Origin: Candidatus Onthomonas avicola
GTDB lineage: Bacteria > Bacillota > Clostridia > Oscillospirales > Oscillospiraceae
Length of the DNA: 33,577 bases
Direction of reading: 5' to 3'
Assembly (NCBI GenBank): GCA_018710845.1
Contig: DVJB01000054.1
Location: 1-33,577 of the forward strand
Shown here piece by piece: positions 9,500 through 21,139 of this stretch. The position numbers and the translations under genes are program-made. A model generated the notes under the pieces. The model saw only the letters and a list, made by a program, of their open reading frames with translations. It did not search any database and was not told the origin of the DNA. Each line of letters opens with the position of its first letter. Within the stretch, counting starts at the first letter, position 1.

Positions 9500-10724
9500 A
9501 ACCGCGCAGCAGCTTTTGGATGCGCTCGACCGCCTCGCGGGTGTCCGCGGCGTCGCCGAAGGCGGTCAGCCGGATATAGCCCTCGCCGCTCGGACCAAAG
9601 CCGGCGCCCGGGGTGGTGACGACGCAGGCCTCGTGCAGGAGCTTATCAAAGAAGGACCAGGAGTCATATCCCTCCGGCGTGCGGAACCAGATATACGGCG
9701 CGTTCACACCGCCGTAGACGGTCAGCCCGGCCGCGGTGAGGCCCTCGCGGATCACCTTGGCATTGTTCATATAGTAGGCGATGGTCTCCTGAATCTGCCG
9801 CCGGCCCTCTTCCGTAAAGGTGGCCTCGGCGGCCCGCTGGATGACGTAAGCCACGCCGTTAAACTTGGTGCCTTGGCGGCGGTTCCACAGCGCGTTCAGG
9901 CTCACCCCGCCGCGCACCAGCTCCTTGCTGATGACGGTATAGGCGCAGCGGTTGCCGGTAAAGCCCGCCGTCTTGGAGAAGGAGCGGAACTCGATCGCGC
10001 AGGTCTTCGCGCCCGGAATCTCAAAGATGCTGTGCGGCAGCTCCGGCTGGGTGATGAAGGCCTCATAGGCCGAGTCAAAGAGGATGACCGAGCCGTGCTC
10101 ATTGGCGTAGTCCACCCACATCTGCAGCTGCTCGCGCGTGGCGGCGGTGCCGGTGGGGTTGTTCGGAGAGCAGATATAGATCATGTCCGGGACCTTGTCC
10201 CCGCTGGGCAGCTCCGGGAAGAAGCCGTTTTCCGCCGTGCAGGGCAGATAGACCAGATTGGTCCACTTCTCGCCGTCGTAGTCCCCGGCGCGGCCGGCCA
10301 TGGCGTTGGTGTCCACATAGACCGGATAGACCGGGTCGCAGACGGCCACAACGTTGTCCACGTCGAAGATATCGCCGATGTTGCCGCAGTCGCTCTTGGC
10401 GCCGTCAGAGACAAAGATCTCATCGTCGGCGATCTCCACGCCCCGGCGGCGGTAGTCATCCTGGATGGCAAAGCGCAGGAAGTCATAGGCCGCGCACGTC
10501 TCCTCGCAGTAGCCGCGGAAGGTCTCCTTCCGGCCCATCTCCTCTGTGGCCTTGGCCATGGCGTCAATCACGGCGGGGGCCAGCGGCTGGGTTACGTCGC
10601 CGATCCCCAGACGGATGAGCGGCATCGGGGGATTCTGCGCCGAGAAGGCGCGCACTCTCCGGCCGATCTCGGGAAACAGATAGCCGCCCGGCAGCTTTTG
10701 AAAGTTGGAATTGATCTTAACCAT
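9498..10724 (-). CDS. dapL: LL-diaminopimelate aminotransferase
   Basis: PLP-dependent class I/II aminotransferase of 408 residues, the usual DapL length. It converts tetrahydrodipicolinate plus glutamate directly to LL-2,6-diaminopimelate and 2-oxoglutarate, a lysine and peptidoglycan shortcut found in some clostridia, chlamydiae and plants. Diagnostic features are the N-terminus [48 protein letters not shown] and the PLP lysine in [11 protein letters not shown]. The start is ATG 10724, preceded by AGGAG with seven-base spacing; the open frame upstream has no such site. It lies 42 bases after the NitR-like gene in the glnA operon, a setting that couples this glutamate-consuming step to nitrogen assimilation. 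Confidence 0.95.
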   Translation of the reverse strand: MVKINSNFQKLPGGYLFPEIGRRVRAFSAQNPPMPLIRLGIGDVTQPLAPAVIDAMAKATEEMGRKETFRGYCEETCAAYDFLRFAIQDDYRRRGVEIADDEIFVSDGAKSDCGNIGDIFDVDNVVAVCDPVYPVYVDTNAMAGRAGDYDGEKWTNLVYLPCTAENGFFPELPSGDKVPDMIYICSPNNPTGTAATREQLQMWVDYANEHGSVILFDSAYEAFITQPELPHSIFEIPGAKTCAIEFRSFSKTAGFTGNRCAYTVISKELVRGGVSLNALWNRRQGTKFNGVAYVIQRAAEATFTEEGRRQIQETIAYYMNNAKVIREGLTAAGLTVYGGVNAPYIWFRTPEGYDSWSFFDKLLHEACVVTTPGAGFGPSGEGYIRLTAFGDAADTREAVERIQKLLRG

Positions 10725-10766
10725 ACCATAACTCCTCTTCTCGAATTTTAAAACGACCGCCGGCAC

Positions 10767-11297
10767 TCAATAGTCGTCCAGAATGAGACGGGCGGTCTGT
10801 ATCATCTTTACACCGGTATCCATGCTCTTTTTTTGCAGATACCGATGGGCCTGTTCTTCTGTCAGACCATTGCGGTCCATGAGCAGATGTTTCGCCTGCT
10901 GGATGATCTCTTCCTCCTGATCGGTCCGCCGGGGGCGGATCAGGCGGTTGACCCGCCGGCTCATCTGCAGCACCATGCGCACCGAGGTGACCAGGTCGCT
11001 GCGGGAGATGGGGGCGGGCAGGCGGAGGATATCCTCCGAGACCATGTCCAGATGGTGCTGGGCGGCGACCATCAGCAGGGAGGTGGTGGGGGGCAGGTCC
11101 TCATAGAGGGCCTCACCCGTGCCGTCGCTGAGCTGAAAGCCGCAGACAACCAGACTGACCTCGTGCTTGGCGGCCGCGCGGCGCGCCTCAGCGCCGCTGC
11201 GGCAGGGCAGACAGGCGGCCAGACCGGCTGACTCAATCATTTCACAGATGCGCTGGGTACTTTTTTCGCTGTCAAATACGACGATCACTCTCTCCAC
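10767..11297 (-). CDS. ANTAR-domain antitermination regulator (NitR-like)
   Basis: RNA-binding regulator of 176 residues. The N-terminal half (1-105) has a receiver fold but is degenerate: the phosphoacceptor position aligns with Gly53 (VVCGFQLSDGTG) and the acidic pair is reduced to FDSE. The C-terminal half (about 112-176) is an ANTAR domain (EEEIIQQAKHLLMDRNGLTEEQAHRYLQKKSMD), which binds RNA hairpins with six-base loops and blocks terminator formation. Directly after glnA, it matches the glnA-nitR-gltAB arrangement known from solventogenic clostridia, where NitR controls nitrogen genes. The start is GTG 11297 with GGGAG nine bases upstream. Without a phosphoacceptor, control is probably by ligand or protein contact (for example glutamine synthetase); that is inference. 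Confidence 0.88.
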   Translation of the reverse strand: MERVIVVFDSEKSTQRICEMIESAGLAACLPCRSGAEARRAAAKHEVSLVVCGFQLSDGTGEALYEDLPPTTSLLMVAAQHHLDMVSEDILRLPAPISRSDLVTSVRMVLQMSRRVNRLIRPRRTDQEEEIIQQAKHLLMDRNGLTEEQAHRYLQKKSMDTGVKMIQTARLILDDY

Positions 11298-11358
11298 GTC
11301 GATGCACTCCCGGTTTCAGCTTCGGTTTCCAGCCTCTGCCGGCGGAGAGCCGGGCGGG

Positions 11359-12687
<1,329 letters not shown>

Positions 12688-12795
12688 AACTGTGTCCTCC
12701 AGTCGTGCAGGACGCGCCAGGCCGGGCCGGCCGCGCGCCTGTATGGTGTGCGCGCAAGCGGCAGACAGCCGCTGCCGGCGGCGCGATACGTCAGA

Positions 12796-12831
12796 TAACA
12801 TAATAGTAAACATTTCAGATGTCCCTGTCAA
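12796..12831 (-). promoter_or_regulatory. Promoter of the glnA operon
   Basis: On the minus strand TTGACA (12826-12831), a 17-base spacer and TACTAT (12803-12808), with a predicted start near 12796. The roughly 108-base leader that follows is very GC-rich, with nested hairpins such as CGGCAG/CTGCCG and GCGCGC/GCGCGC but no T-run. I see no six-base A..G loop in it. Confidence 0.85.
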
Positions 12832-12942
12832 GGCATTCTGCCCAATTTTGAATTTTTGCCGTCGTGTTCCGTTAAAACTCTCTAAAATAGCGGGAAAGGG
12901 TGCGGTGGTTTGATGTCATTTTGAATGAAAGTAAAAAAACGC

Positions 12943-12978
12943 TTGCAAATCAGGGGAGAATAGTGTATGCTGAACATG
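12943..12978 (+). promoter_or_regulatory. Promoter of glnN
   Basis: TTGCAA (12943-12948), a 17-base spacer and TATGCT (12966-12971), with an A-tract just upstream (aaaaaaa). The predicted transcript begins near 12978 and has a leader of about 200 bases before the glnN start. It is divergent from the glnA promoter 110 bases away. Confidence 0.75.
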
Positions 12979-13014
12979 TCAAGCAAAGCGCCGCGGGCGT
13001 GACTCAAAATGAAA

Positions 13015-13090
13015 CAGTCAGAGATGGTAGAGGTGACAATGGAGTCCCCCCTGTGTGATGGGTTGGACGCATTGTCTCTTTTCATTTTTT
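13015..13090 (+). promoter_or_regulatory. Candidate antitermination switch in the glnN leader
   Basis: Terminator-like stem: GACAATG (13035-13041) pairs with CATTGTC (13070-13076) and GTCC (13044-13047) with GGAC (13065-13068), followed by a T-rich tail to 13090. Competing with it is a small hairpin GG(u)GAC-AAUGGA-GUC(c)CC (13032-13049) with a six-base loop, A at 1 and G at 4. Just upstream is a weaker hairpin, CAGUC-AGAGAU-GGUAG (13015-13030), with a loop of the same pattern. Two adjacent six-base loops with the second overlapping the terminator is the architecture recognised by ANTAR antiterminators. The first stem has G-U pairs and a mismatch, so this stays a candidate. Confidence 0.45.
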
Positions 13091-13177
13091 GACTGCCATG
13101 GGGCCCGGACAAATTGAAAGCCTGTATTCCGGTCTCTGATGCTCTGACAGCCAGCACAAGGAAAGGGTTGAGGCAAG

Positions 13178-15271
<2,094 letters not shown>

Positions 15272-15392
15272 TTTCCCGCTGCCAGTCACAGATTACAGAG
15301 CGGCGCCCCGCCGGATTTCACGGATGGTCATAAGAAGATAATCCGAAAAATTACGATTATGGCATCTGTCAGACGGGGTCGGTAAACAAACG

Positions 15393-15433
15393 AACGGGTA
15401 TTCGGTGTAAAAGCCGAGTACCCGTTGTTTTTT
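15393..15433 (+). terminator. Terminator of glnN
   Basis: A 13-bp stem (15393-15405 with 15414-15426, one T-G pair) with an 8-base loop, followed by a run of six T residues (15428-15433). Confidence 0.92.
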
Positions 15434-15672
15434 GCCTGTGCATGGGTGCAATAGATTGGGTGTCATAAAAGCTGATACCCCCAAGTACAGGGGCGGTGCT
15501 CAAACGACTCTAAGGAACGATACAGCGCATGAGCGGCACAGGACGCTGCTGTTACGGCAAAGCCGGGATGAAGAGCTTTTCGCCCGAAAGAAGGAGAAAC
15601 TCTGTCGGGCAAATGCACGGACGCTGACGAGGGCGGAGGTCAAAACGGACCGGCATATGCCCCTGTTCCGCC
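15434..15672. other. Intergenic stretch with no recognisable gene
   Basis: About 240 bases between the glnN terminator and the remnant of the aldo-keto reductase. An open frame can be drawn but it has no family features and no convincing ribosome site. A weak inverted repeat (GCCCGA/TCGGGC around 15590-15620) is visible without a T-run. Confidence 0.5.
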
Positions 15673-16524
15673 TCATTCTTGCCCGTCCAAATCCAGCTTC
15701 ATATGGGGAAACACCACGGCGCCAAGGAGGCGTGACATGGTAAAGAACTGCTTCCGGCCATCCAGCGCGTCGATCTCAGCCATTTCGCCGGCTGTCAGCT
15801 CAAAATCAAAGATATCCGCGTTGCTCCTGATGTGCTCCGGATTTTAGGAGCCCGGAATGGCGATGTTTCCCACCTGTATGTGCCAGCGAAGAATGATTTG
15901 CACTCTGGACTTCCCGTATTTCTCCGCCAGTGCGGCGAAGACAGGTTCGTTGAGCAGACCGGAATCCCCGTGCCCCAGAGGATACCAAGCTTCCATGCAG
16001 ATGCCGTCCCTGGCATAGACCTCCTTAAGCGCCCGCTGCGCGTGATAGGGATGACATTCATTCTGGATCAGGACCGGCTTGATCTGCGCGTAAGACAGCA
16101 GGCGGTCCATGTCGCGCTGTGTGAAATTGCAGACGCCGATGGCCCGCACCTTGCCGCCGCGGACCGCCCGCTCCAGGCTCTGCCACGCCTGCCGTACCCG
16201 GCCGAAAGGCTGATGCAGGAGCAGCAGGTCGATCTGCTCGACCTGGAGGCGTTTCAAAGTCGCGTCGATTTGGGTATCTGCCTCCCGATAGGAGGAGGGA
16301 AAGAGCTTAGTTGCCAGATAAATTTCCTCCCGCGGCACGCCGGACTTGCCAATTGCGCGCCCCACCGCGCGCTCATTCAGATATGCGTTGGCGGTATCAA
16401 TATGCCGGTATCCGGCTTGCAGCGCAGTGAGGACGGAGCGTTCCGCCTCATCCGGGCGTAAGGTAAAAGTGCCGATGCCCAGCTGCGGTATCCGCATGCC
16501 GTTGTTTAGTGTGATATAATTCAT
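15673..16524 (-). pseudogene. Aldo-keto reductase interrupted by a stop codon
   Basis: AKR family NAD(P)H-dependent carbonyl reductase, close to 2,5-diketo-gluconate reductases. Translation from ATG 16524 (GGAGAAGCAC ribosome site) gives GMRIPQLGIGTFTL, with the catalytic tetrad present: Asp43, Tyr48, Lys73 and His104. The frame stops at TAA 15844-15846 after ...GNIAIPGS (226 residues). Reading on in the same frame gives NPEHIRSNADIFDFEL, then GEMAEIDALDGRK and a natural stop at 15673-15675, exactly the missing AKR C-terminus (IPGS-K-N-E-I-FDFELT pattern). One base change (AAA to TAA) would restore a normal 283-residue protein. The product lacks the last barrel strand/helix and the C-terminal loop, so it is probably inactive, unless this is a sequencing error. 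Confidence 0.85.
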
Positions 16525-16560
16525 GTGCTTCTCCATCCTTTCGAACTTCTGCCGCTGCCT

Positions 16561-16590
16561 AGTATACAGATAGATGACACAGATGTACAA
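16561..16590 (-). promoter_or_regulatory. Promoter of the aldo-keto reductase
   Basis: On the minus strand TTGTAC (16585-16590), an 18-base spacer and TATACT (16561-16566), about 40 bases before the gene start. Confidence 0.6.
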
Positions 16591-16628
16591 TGCCGGTTGC
16601 GGAATGCGGCATAACCAAAATGCATACT

Positions 16629-16658
16629 GCCCTCCTCCCGCCGAATTGGGAGGAGGGC
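16629..16658 (-). terminator. Hairpin after the AraC gene
   Basis: A perfect 11-bp GC-rich stem (16629-16639 with 16648-16658) with an 8-base loop, between the AraC stop and the next promoter. The following T-tract is poor, so it may be a weak or rho-independent-like terminator. Confidence 0.6.
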
Positions 16659-16674
16659 GAAGCTTTGCCGCGGG

Positions 16675-17577
16675 CTAGGCGGGACCGGGGCGGTGGCGCC
16701 TGCGGTATTCGCTCGGCGGACAGCCGTAGGCTTTCCGAAAGCACTCGGCGAAATAGCTTGGACTGGAGAAGCCGAGCTCTGAGGCGATATCGGTCATCGG
16801 CATGTCGGTCTCCAGCAGCCACCTGCAGCTACGATCCAGCCGCAGGGAGCTGAGATACTCCATCGGCGTGCGGTGCAGGTAGCGTCGAAACAGGTGGCTG
16901 CAAGTGCTGATCGAGACACCGGCAGCCGCGGCGACAGCGGCGAGCTGGACGCCGTCGGCCAGATTTTCCTCCATATACGAGACCATCGCCTTGATCCGCC
17001 GCAGCGCCCGCTGCCGGGCGGGGTGGACGGCCGAGTGCTGCTGTGCGGGCATATTCCGGCACAGCAGCGCCAGAATGCGGTAAAAGCTGCTGAGCAGGTC
17101 GAGCTCAAAGCCGGGGACCTGCGTCTGATAGGTCTGATAGACGCGCTCCGTCAGCTCCAGGATTTCCCGCTGCCAGGAGACGGCGGGGCGCAGATGCGCG
17201 ATGGGAAAGCTCTCATTCTGGAGGAGGGGAGAGAGAAATGATGTCTCGATATAGTCGTTGAGCTGCAGCAGCATGGGCTGCAGGAGTATGCAGAGATACG
17301 AGCAGTCCTTGCCGCCGTGAGAAAAACCGTAGTGCAGGTGGCGGGAGTTGACAAAAATTCCCTCTCCGGCCTGCAGACAGGTGATCTCCCCGTCAACGTT
17401 ATAGTCCATCCGTCCGGATTGGACACAGATCAGTTCCAGATCCTCGTGCCAGTGACAGGGAGCGGACAGGTGCGGGAATGAGAGCAGATCCCCCCGCGCG
17501 ATATAGAGCGGAAACCGGGAGCTGTCGTACCGTACCTTCTCCTGTCCGGCGGAATCCACCAGGATATGGACATCCAT
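16675..17577 (-). CDS. AraC-family transcription regulator
   Basis: Regulator of 300 residues. An N-terminal cupin-like sensing domain (about 20-160) carries CHWHEDLELICVQSGRMDYNV and HLHYGF. The C-terminal double helix-turn-helix (about 195-295) shows IKAMVSYMEENLADGVQLAAVAAAAGVS and then TDIASELGFSSPSYFAECFRKAYGCPPSEYR, the family signature. Such proteins usually sense a sugar or metabolite and activate nearby genes. The start has GGAGGAGAACT as ribosome site. It is divergent from the GH3 glycosidase gene 353 bases away and upstream of the broken aldo-keto reductase on the same strand, so control of the glycosidase is the most likely role. The ligand is unknown. Confidence 0.9.
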   Translation of the reverse strand: MDVHILVDSAGQEKVRYDSSRFPLYIARGDLLSFPHLSAPCHWHEDLELICVQSGRMDYNVDGEITCLQAGEGIFVNSRHLHYGFSHGGKDCSYLCILLQPMLLQLNDYIETSFLSPLLQNESFPIAHLRPAVSWQREILELTERVYQTYQTQVPGFELDLLSSFYRILALLCRNMPAQQHSAVHPARQRALRRIKAMVSYMEENLADGVQLAAVAAAAGVSISTCSHLFRRYLHRTPMEYLSSLRLDRSCRWLLETDMPMTDIASELGFSSPSYFAECFRKAYGCPPSEYRRRHRPGPA

Positions 17578-17930
17578 AGTTCTCCTCCAAATTGCGAAAT
17601 ATTGATAGTGATTTGACCGGATGCCGATAGCACTCCATAAGCTGTGACGATATAATTATAGCAGATCATTTCGAAAAGAAAAGAAGATTTGGGATAATCG
17701 GGCCTTTTTGGGGGCCGGCAGTCGGACTGGCCTCATACCGTCTTGACCCGGTTATACGAAAAATCTGACAACGTAACCGCCGTGCAGAGCGCGGCGAATA
17801 CGTGGGGAAGGTTGCCGTACCGCTCGGGAAAGAGTCCCGCTTTTTGCCGGACCCCCCGGGCGGCAAGCAATAGAGTGGAGTGAGGAGGGCTCCGGAGCGA
17901 TCACCAAATTGAAACAAGGAGGAAAGAAAG
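17578..17930. promoter_or_regulatory. Divergent control region, AraC gene and GH3 gene
   Basis: On the minus strand a TATAAT box (17655-17660, within the palindrome TATAATTATA) is a good -10 for the AraC gene, with only a poor -35. Toward the GH3 gene there is TTGACC (17743-17748) but no convincing -10 at normal spacing, as expected for an activator-dependent promoter. Two hairpins lie in the GH3 leader: CGGG/CCCG followed by CTTTTT (17825-17845) and TTGCCG/CGGCAA (17844-17866). The GH3 ribosome site AAGGAGGAAAGAAAG is strong. Confidence 0.5.
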
Positions 17931-20897
17931 ATGCTGTCCATTAACATGGACGATGTCCGCTCTGCGCTGCTGAGCTGCAGAAATGAGTTTATTTTCCTGG
18001 GCGTTGTCCTCGTCTTGGTTGTCATTGCCCTGGTTTTGGCGGCCGTCATGAAAAAGTGGTCCAGGGCGACCAAATTTATGGTGCGCGCCCAGTCAGGTGT
18101 CGCGGCCCTGCTGGCCGTCGCCATCACGGTGAGCTTGATCTGCACCGGGCCGATGTACACCATGATCTCTCTGGCCACCGGAAACGGGACCATCTCGGCC
18201 GAGAGCATTGAGAAGGCCTACGACGCGGTCAACCAGATCAGCGCGGAGGGCATGACACTGCTGGAGAATGACGGCATGCTCCCGCTGGCCGCCGGCAGCA
18301 GGGTCAATGTCTTTGGCTGGTCCTCGACCGCCCCGGTCTTCGGCGGTGTCGGTTCTGGCGCCATCTCGGACCAGTACGAGATCATTGATCTGCTGGGCGG
18401 TCTGGAGCAGGCCGGGTTTGAGGTCAATCAGGACCTGGCGAACTTCTACGAGAGCTACCAGGCGGAGCGCCCCGACGTGGGCATGTGGGCCCAGGACTGG
18501 ACCCTCCCGGAGCCGAATGTCAGCGCCTACTCAGAGGAGCTGCTCTCGGGCGCGGAGAGCTTTTCTGATACCGCGATCGTGGTGATCTCCCGGCCCGGCG
18601 GAGAGAACGCGGATCTTCCCACCGATATGGAGGCGGTGGTGGACGGCTCCTGGAGAGAGCTGGACGCCACGACGGGCAATACCTATTTTAACGGCACCTA
18701 CGACGACACGCTCAACGAGGGCAACGACTGGGAGCCGGGCCAGCACTATCTGGAGATCAACAACCGTGAGCGGGAGCTGCTCGATCTCGTCTGCTCCCGG
18801 TTTGACAACGTGGCAGTCATCATCAATGCCAACAACGCGATGGAGCTCGGTTTTCTGCGGGAGTATCCCCAGATTCGCGCGGCCATCTATGCCCCCTGTC
18901 CCGGGCAGAGCGGCTTTACCGCGCTGGGGCAGATCCTCTCCGGCGAGGTGAACCCGTCCGGACGCACGGTGGACACCTTTATCTATGATCTGTTTTCCGC
19001 CCCGTGCTACAACAACTGGGGCCAGTTTACCTATGACAACGCGGAGGAGTTTGCCTATCAATCCACCAGTTGGCTGACGCAGACGGAGACGACCACGCTG
19101 CCGCAGTTTGTCAACTACGTGGAAGGCATCTATGTCGGCTACAAATTCTATGAGACGGCTTACGCAGAGGCACAGGCGGGCCGCATGGAGTACGACTACG
19201 ATAGCCAAGTACTCTACCCCTTCGGCTACGGCCTGTCCTACACCACCTTTACCCAGGAGATGGGTGCGCTGCAGGTGAGCGGCAATGAGATCTCTGTGGA
19301 CGTCACGGTGACCAATACCGGCGACGCCGCCGGGCGCGAGGTGGTCCAGGTCTACTTCAATCCGCCCTACACGGACGGCGGCATTGAGAAGGCGGCGGCC
19401 AATCTGGTCGCCTTTGACAAGACCGACCTGTTGGAACCGGGGGAATCTCAGACGCTGACCATCGCCTTCCCGGCGGAGGATATGGCCTCCTATGACGAGT
19501 TTAACCACGGCTGCTATGTCCTGGAGGCGGGCGATTATGGGATCTCCATCCGCGCCAACTCGCATGTCATCCTGGACGAGCAGACGTACACGGTGGAGAG
19601 CACCATTGTCTATGACCAGTCCAATCCGCGCGAGAGCGACGAACAGGCGGCGGTGAATCAGTTCTCCTTCGCACTGGGCGAGGGCATCACCTATCTCTCC
19701 CGCGCCGGCGGCTTTGCCAACTACGACGAGGTGACCGCCGCCCCCAGCAGCTACAGCATGACGGAGGCGCAGAAGGCGAGCTTTCTCTATAATGACAACT
19801 ACAACCCGGAGGATTACAACAACCCGGACGACGTCATGCCCACCACCGGCGCGGACAACGGCCTCACGCTGGCAGACCTGCGCGGCCTGGACTACGACGA
19901 CCCGATGTGGGATGAGCTGCTCGACCAGCTCACCGTAGAGGACATGGACCGGATGATCGCCTACGGCGGCTACTCCACCACCGAAGTGCAGTCTGTCGGC
20001 AAGGTGTCCACCGTCGACTGCGACGGGCCCGCGTCCATCAATAACAACTTCACCAGCACCAGCTCCATCGGCTTCCCCGGATGCGTGCTGATCGCCTCCA
20101 CCTGGAACGTGGACTGCTCCACCCTCTACGGCGAGATCATCGGGCAGATGGCGGATGAGATGAATGTATCCGGCTGGTACGCCCCTGCCGTGAACAACCA
20201 CCGCTCCGCCTTCTCCGGCCGCAACTTTGAGTACTTCTCGGAGGACGGGGTCCTGGCCGGCTATATGGCCGCCGGCGCCGTCCGCGGCGCCTGGGAGCAC
20301 GGGGTCTACGCCTATGTGAAGCACTTCGCCTTCAACGATCAGGAGTCCGGCCGCAACAGCGAGATCTGCACCTGGTCCACCGAGCAGGCGCTGCGTGAGA
20401 TCTATCTGAAGCCCTTTGAGATCTGCGTGAAGGACGGCGGCGCGATGGCGATGATGTCCTCCTTCAACTACATCGGCACCCATTGGGCGGGCGCGGATTA
20501 CAGCCTGCTCACCGAGGTCCTGCGCAACGAGTGGGGCTTCCGCGGCATGGTGGTTACCGACTACTACGGCGTGTACGCCTATATGGATGCCGACCAGGCA
20601 ATCCGGGGGGGCACCGATCTCTGCCTGGCGCCGATGGACAACGCGACCAACCACCTGACCGACACGACCAGCGCCACCTCGGTTCTGGCCGCCCGGCAGG
20701 CCTGCAAGAATATCATGTACACTGTCGTAAACAGCCGCGCCTACGATCCGGAGAACCTGGAAGGCGGCCTGCAAAACTGGCAGATCGCGCTGATCGTGGC
20801 GGACGTGGTTGTGGCAGCGGTCGCAGTGTTGCTGGAGATCAAGATCGTGCAGGGCTTCCGCCGCCGCAGAGACGGCCGTCCGACGGTTGAGGCGTAA
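17931..20897 (+). CDS. Membrane-anchored, domain-permuted GH3 glycosidase
   Basis: Glycoside hydrolase family 3 protein of 988 residues, probably a beta-glucosidase or related exo-glycosidase. Order: TM1 (about 19-42), a short basic loop, TM2 (about 58-80), the GH3 C-terminal alpha/beta sandwich domain (about 85-440, starting SAEGMTLLENDGMLPL), a fibronectin III-like domain (about 445-560), and only then the GH3 catalytic barrel (about 660-930) with KHFAFNDQESGRN and the nucleophile Asp877 in MVVTDYYG. A third membrane helix (about 952-972) and a basic tail follow. This reversed order is known from Ruminococcus albus and Butyrivibrio enzymes. The charges put both ends inside and the catalytic part outside. 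Substrate cannot be told from sequence. Divergent from the AraC regulator. Confidence 0.9.
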   Translation: MLSINMDDVRSALLSCRNEFIFLGVVLVLVVIALVLAAVMKKWSRATKFMVRAQSGVAALLAVAITVSLICTGPMYTMISLATGNGTISAESIEKAYDAVNQISAEGMTLLENDGMLPLAAGSRVNVFGWSSTAPVFGGVGSGAISDQYEIIDLLGGLEQAGFEVNQDLANFYESYQAERPDVGMWAQDWTLPEPNVSAYSEELLSGAESFSDTAIVVISRPGGENADLPTDMEAVVDGSWRELDATTGNTYFNGTYDDTLNEGNDWEPGQHYLEINNRERELLDLVCSRFDNVAVIINANNAMELGFLREYPQIRAAIYAPCPGQSGFTALGQILSGEVNPSGRTVDTFIYDLFSAPCYNNWGQFTYDNAEEFAYQSTSWLTQTETTTLPQFVNYVEGIYVGYKFYETAYAEAQAGRMEYDYDSQVLYPFGYGLSYTTFTQEMGALQVSGNEISVDVTVTNTGDAAGREVVQVYFNPPYTDGGIEKAAANLVAFDKTDLLEPGESQTLTIAFPAEDMASYDEFNHGCYVLEAGDYGISIRANSHVILDEQTYTVESTIVYDQSNPRESDEQAAVNQFSFALGEGITYLSRAGGFANYDEVTAAPSSYSMTEAQKASFLYNDNYNPEDYNNPDDVMPTTGADNGLTLADLRGLDYDDPMWDELLDQLTVEDMDRMIAYGGYSTTEVQSVGKVSTVDCDGPASINNNFTSTSSIGFPGCVLIASTWNVDCSTLYGEIIGQMADEMNVSGWYAPAVNNHRSAFSGRNFEYFSEDGVLAGYMAAGAVRGAWEHGVYAYVKHFAFNDQESGRNSEICTWSTEQALREIYLKPFEICVKDGGAMAMMSSFNYIGTHWAGADYSLLTEVLRNEWGFRGMVVTDYYGVYAYMDADQAIRGGTDLCLAPMDNATNHLTDTTSATSVLAARQACKNIMYTVVNSRAYDPENLEGGLQNWQIALIVADVVVAAVAVLLEIKIVQGFRRRRDGRPTVEA

Positions 20898-20992
20898 TTC
20901 CCCAACCAAACTGGTTGCCTTCGTATGAACCTCCTCCTTTTTTTCGGTTGTCGCTTCCTAAGAACAACCCGGGCTCATATGATGGCATATAT

Positions 20993-21035
20993 AATCTCCC
21001 GCCAGAGTGGTGACTGGCGGGAGATTTCCTTTTTC
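20993..21035 (+). terminator. Terminator of the GH3 gene
   Basis: A perfect 13-bp stem (20993-21005 with 21014-21026), an 8-base loop, then TCCTTTTT. It lies about 100 bases after the GH3 stop. A smaller hairpin (CAACCA/TGGTTG) lies just after the stop codon. Confidence 0.9.
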
Positions 21036-21077
21036 CATGCCGCGGACTGCCGGGTCTCAGCTTTTGGCGCTCAGAAC

Positions 21078-21113
21078 TTGCGGTTTTGTCCCGTGCAAAT
21101 TATAATGGAGACA
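21078..21113 (+). promoter_or_regulatory. Promoter of the alpha/beta hydrolase
   Basis: TTGCGG (21078-21083), a 17-base spacer and a perfect TATAAT (21101-21106), about 35 bases before the start codon. Confidence 0.75.
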
Positions 21114-21139
21114 GACCGGTCGGATGAGGAGGTACAAGG

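Noticed and set aside
12688-12795. ANTAR target in the glnA leader
   Set aside because: The leader is full of GC hairpins, but none has a six-base loop with A at 1 and G at 4 plus a closing stem, and there is no T-run.
15432-15743. Small plus-strand gene after the glnN terminator
   Set aside because: It starts inside the terminator, lacks a ribosome site and runs into the C-terminal remnant of the aldo-keto reductase on the other strand.
18531-20909. Long minus-strand open frame opposite the GH3 gene
   Set aside because: Antisense shadow with no domain features; the sense strand is a clear glycosidase.
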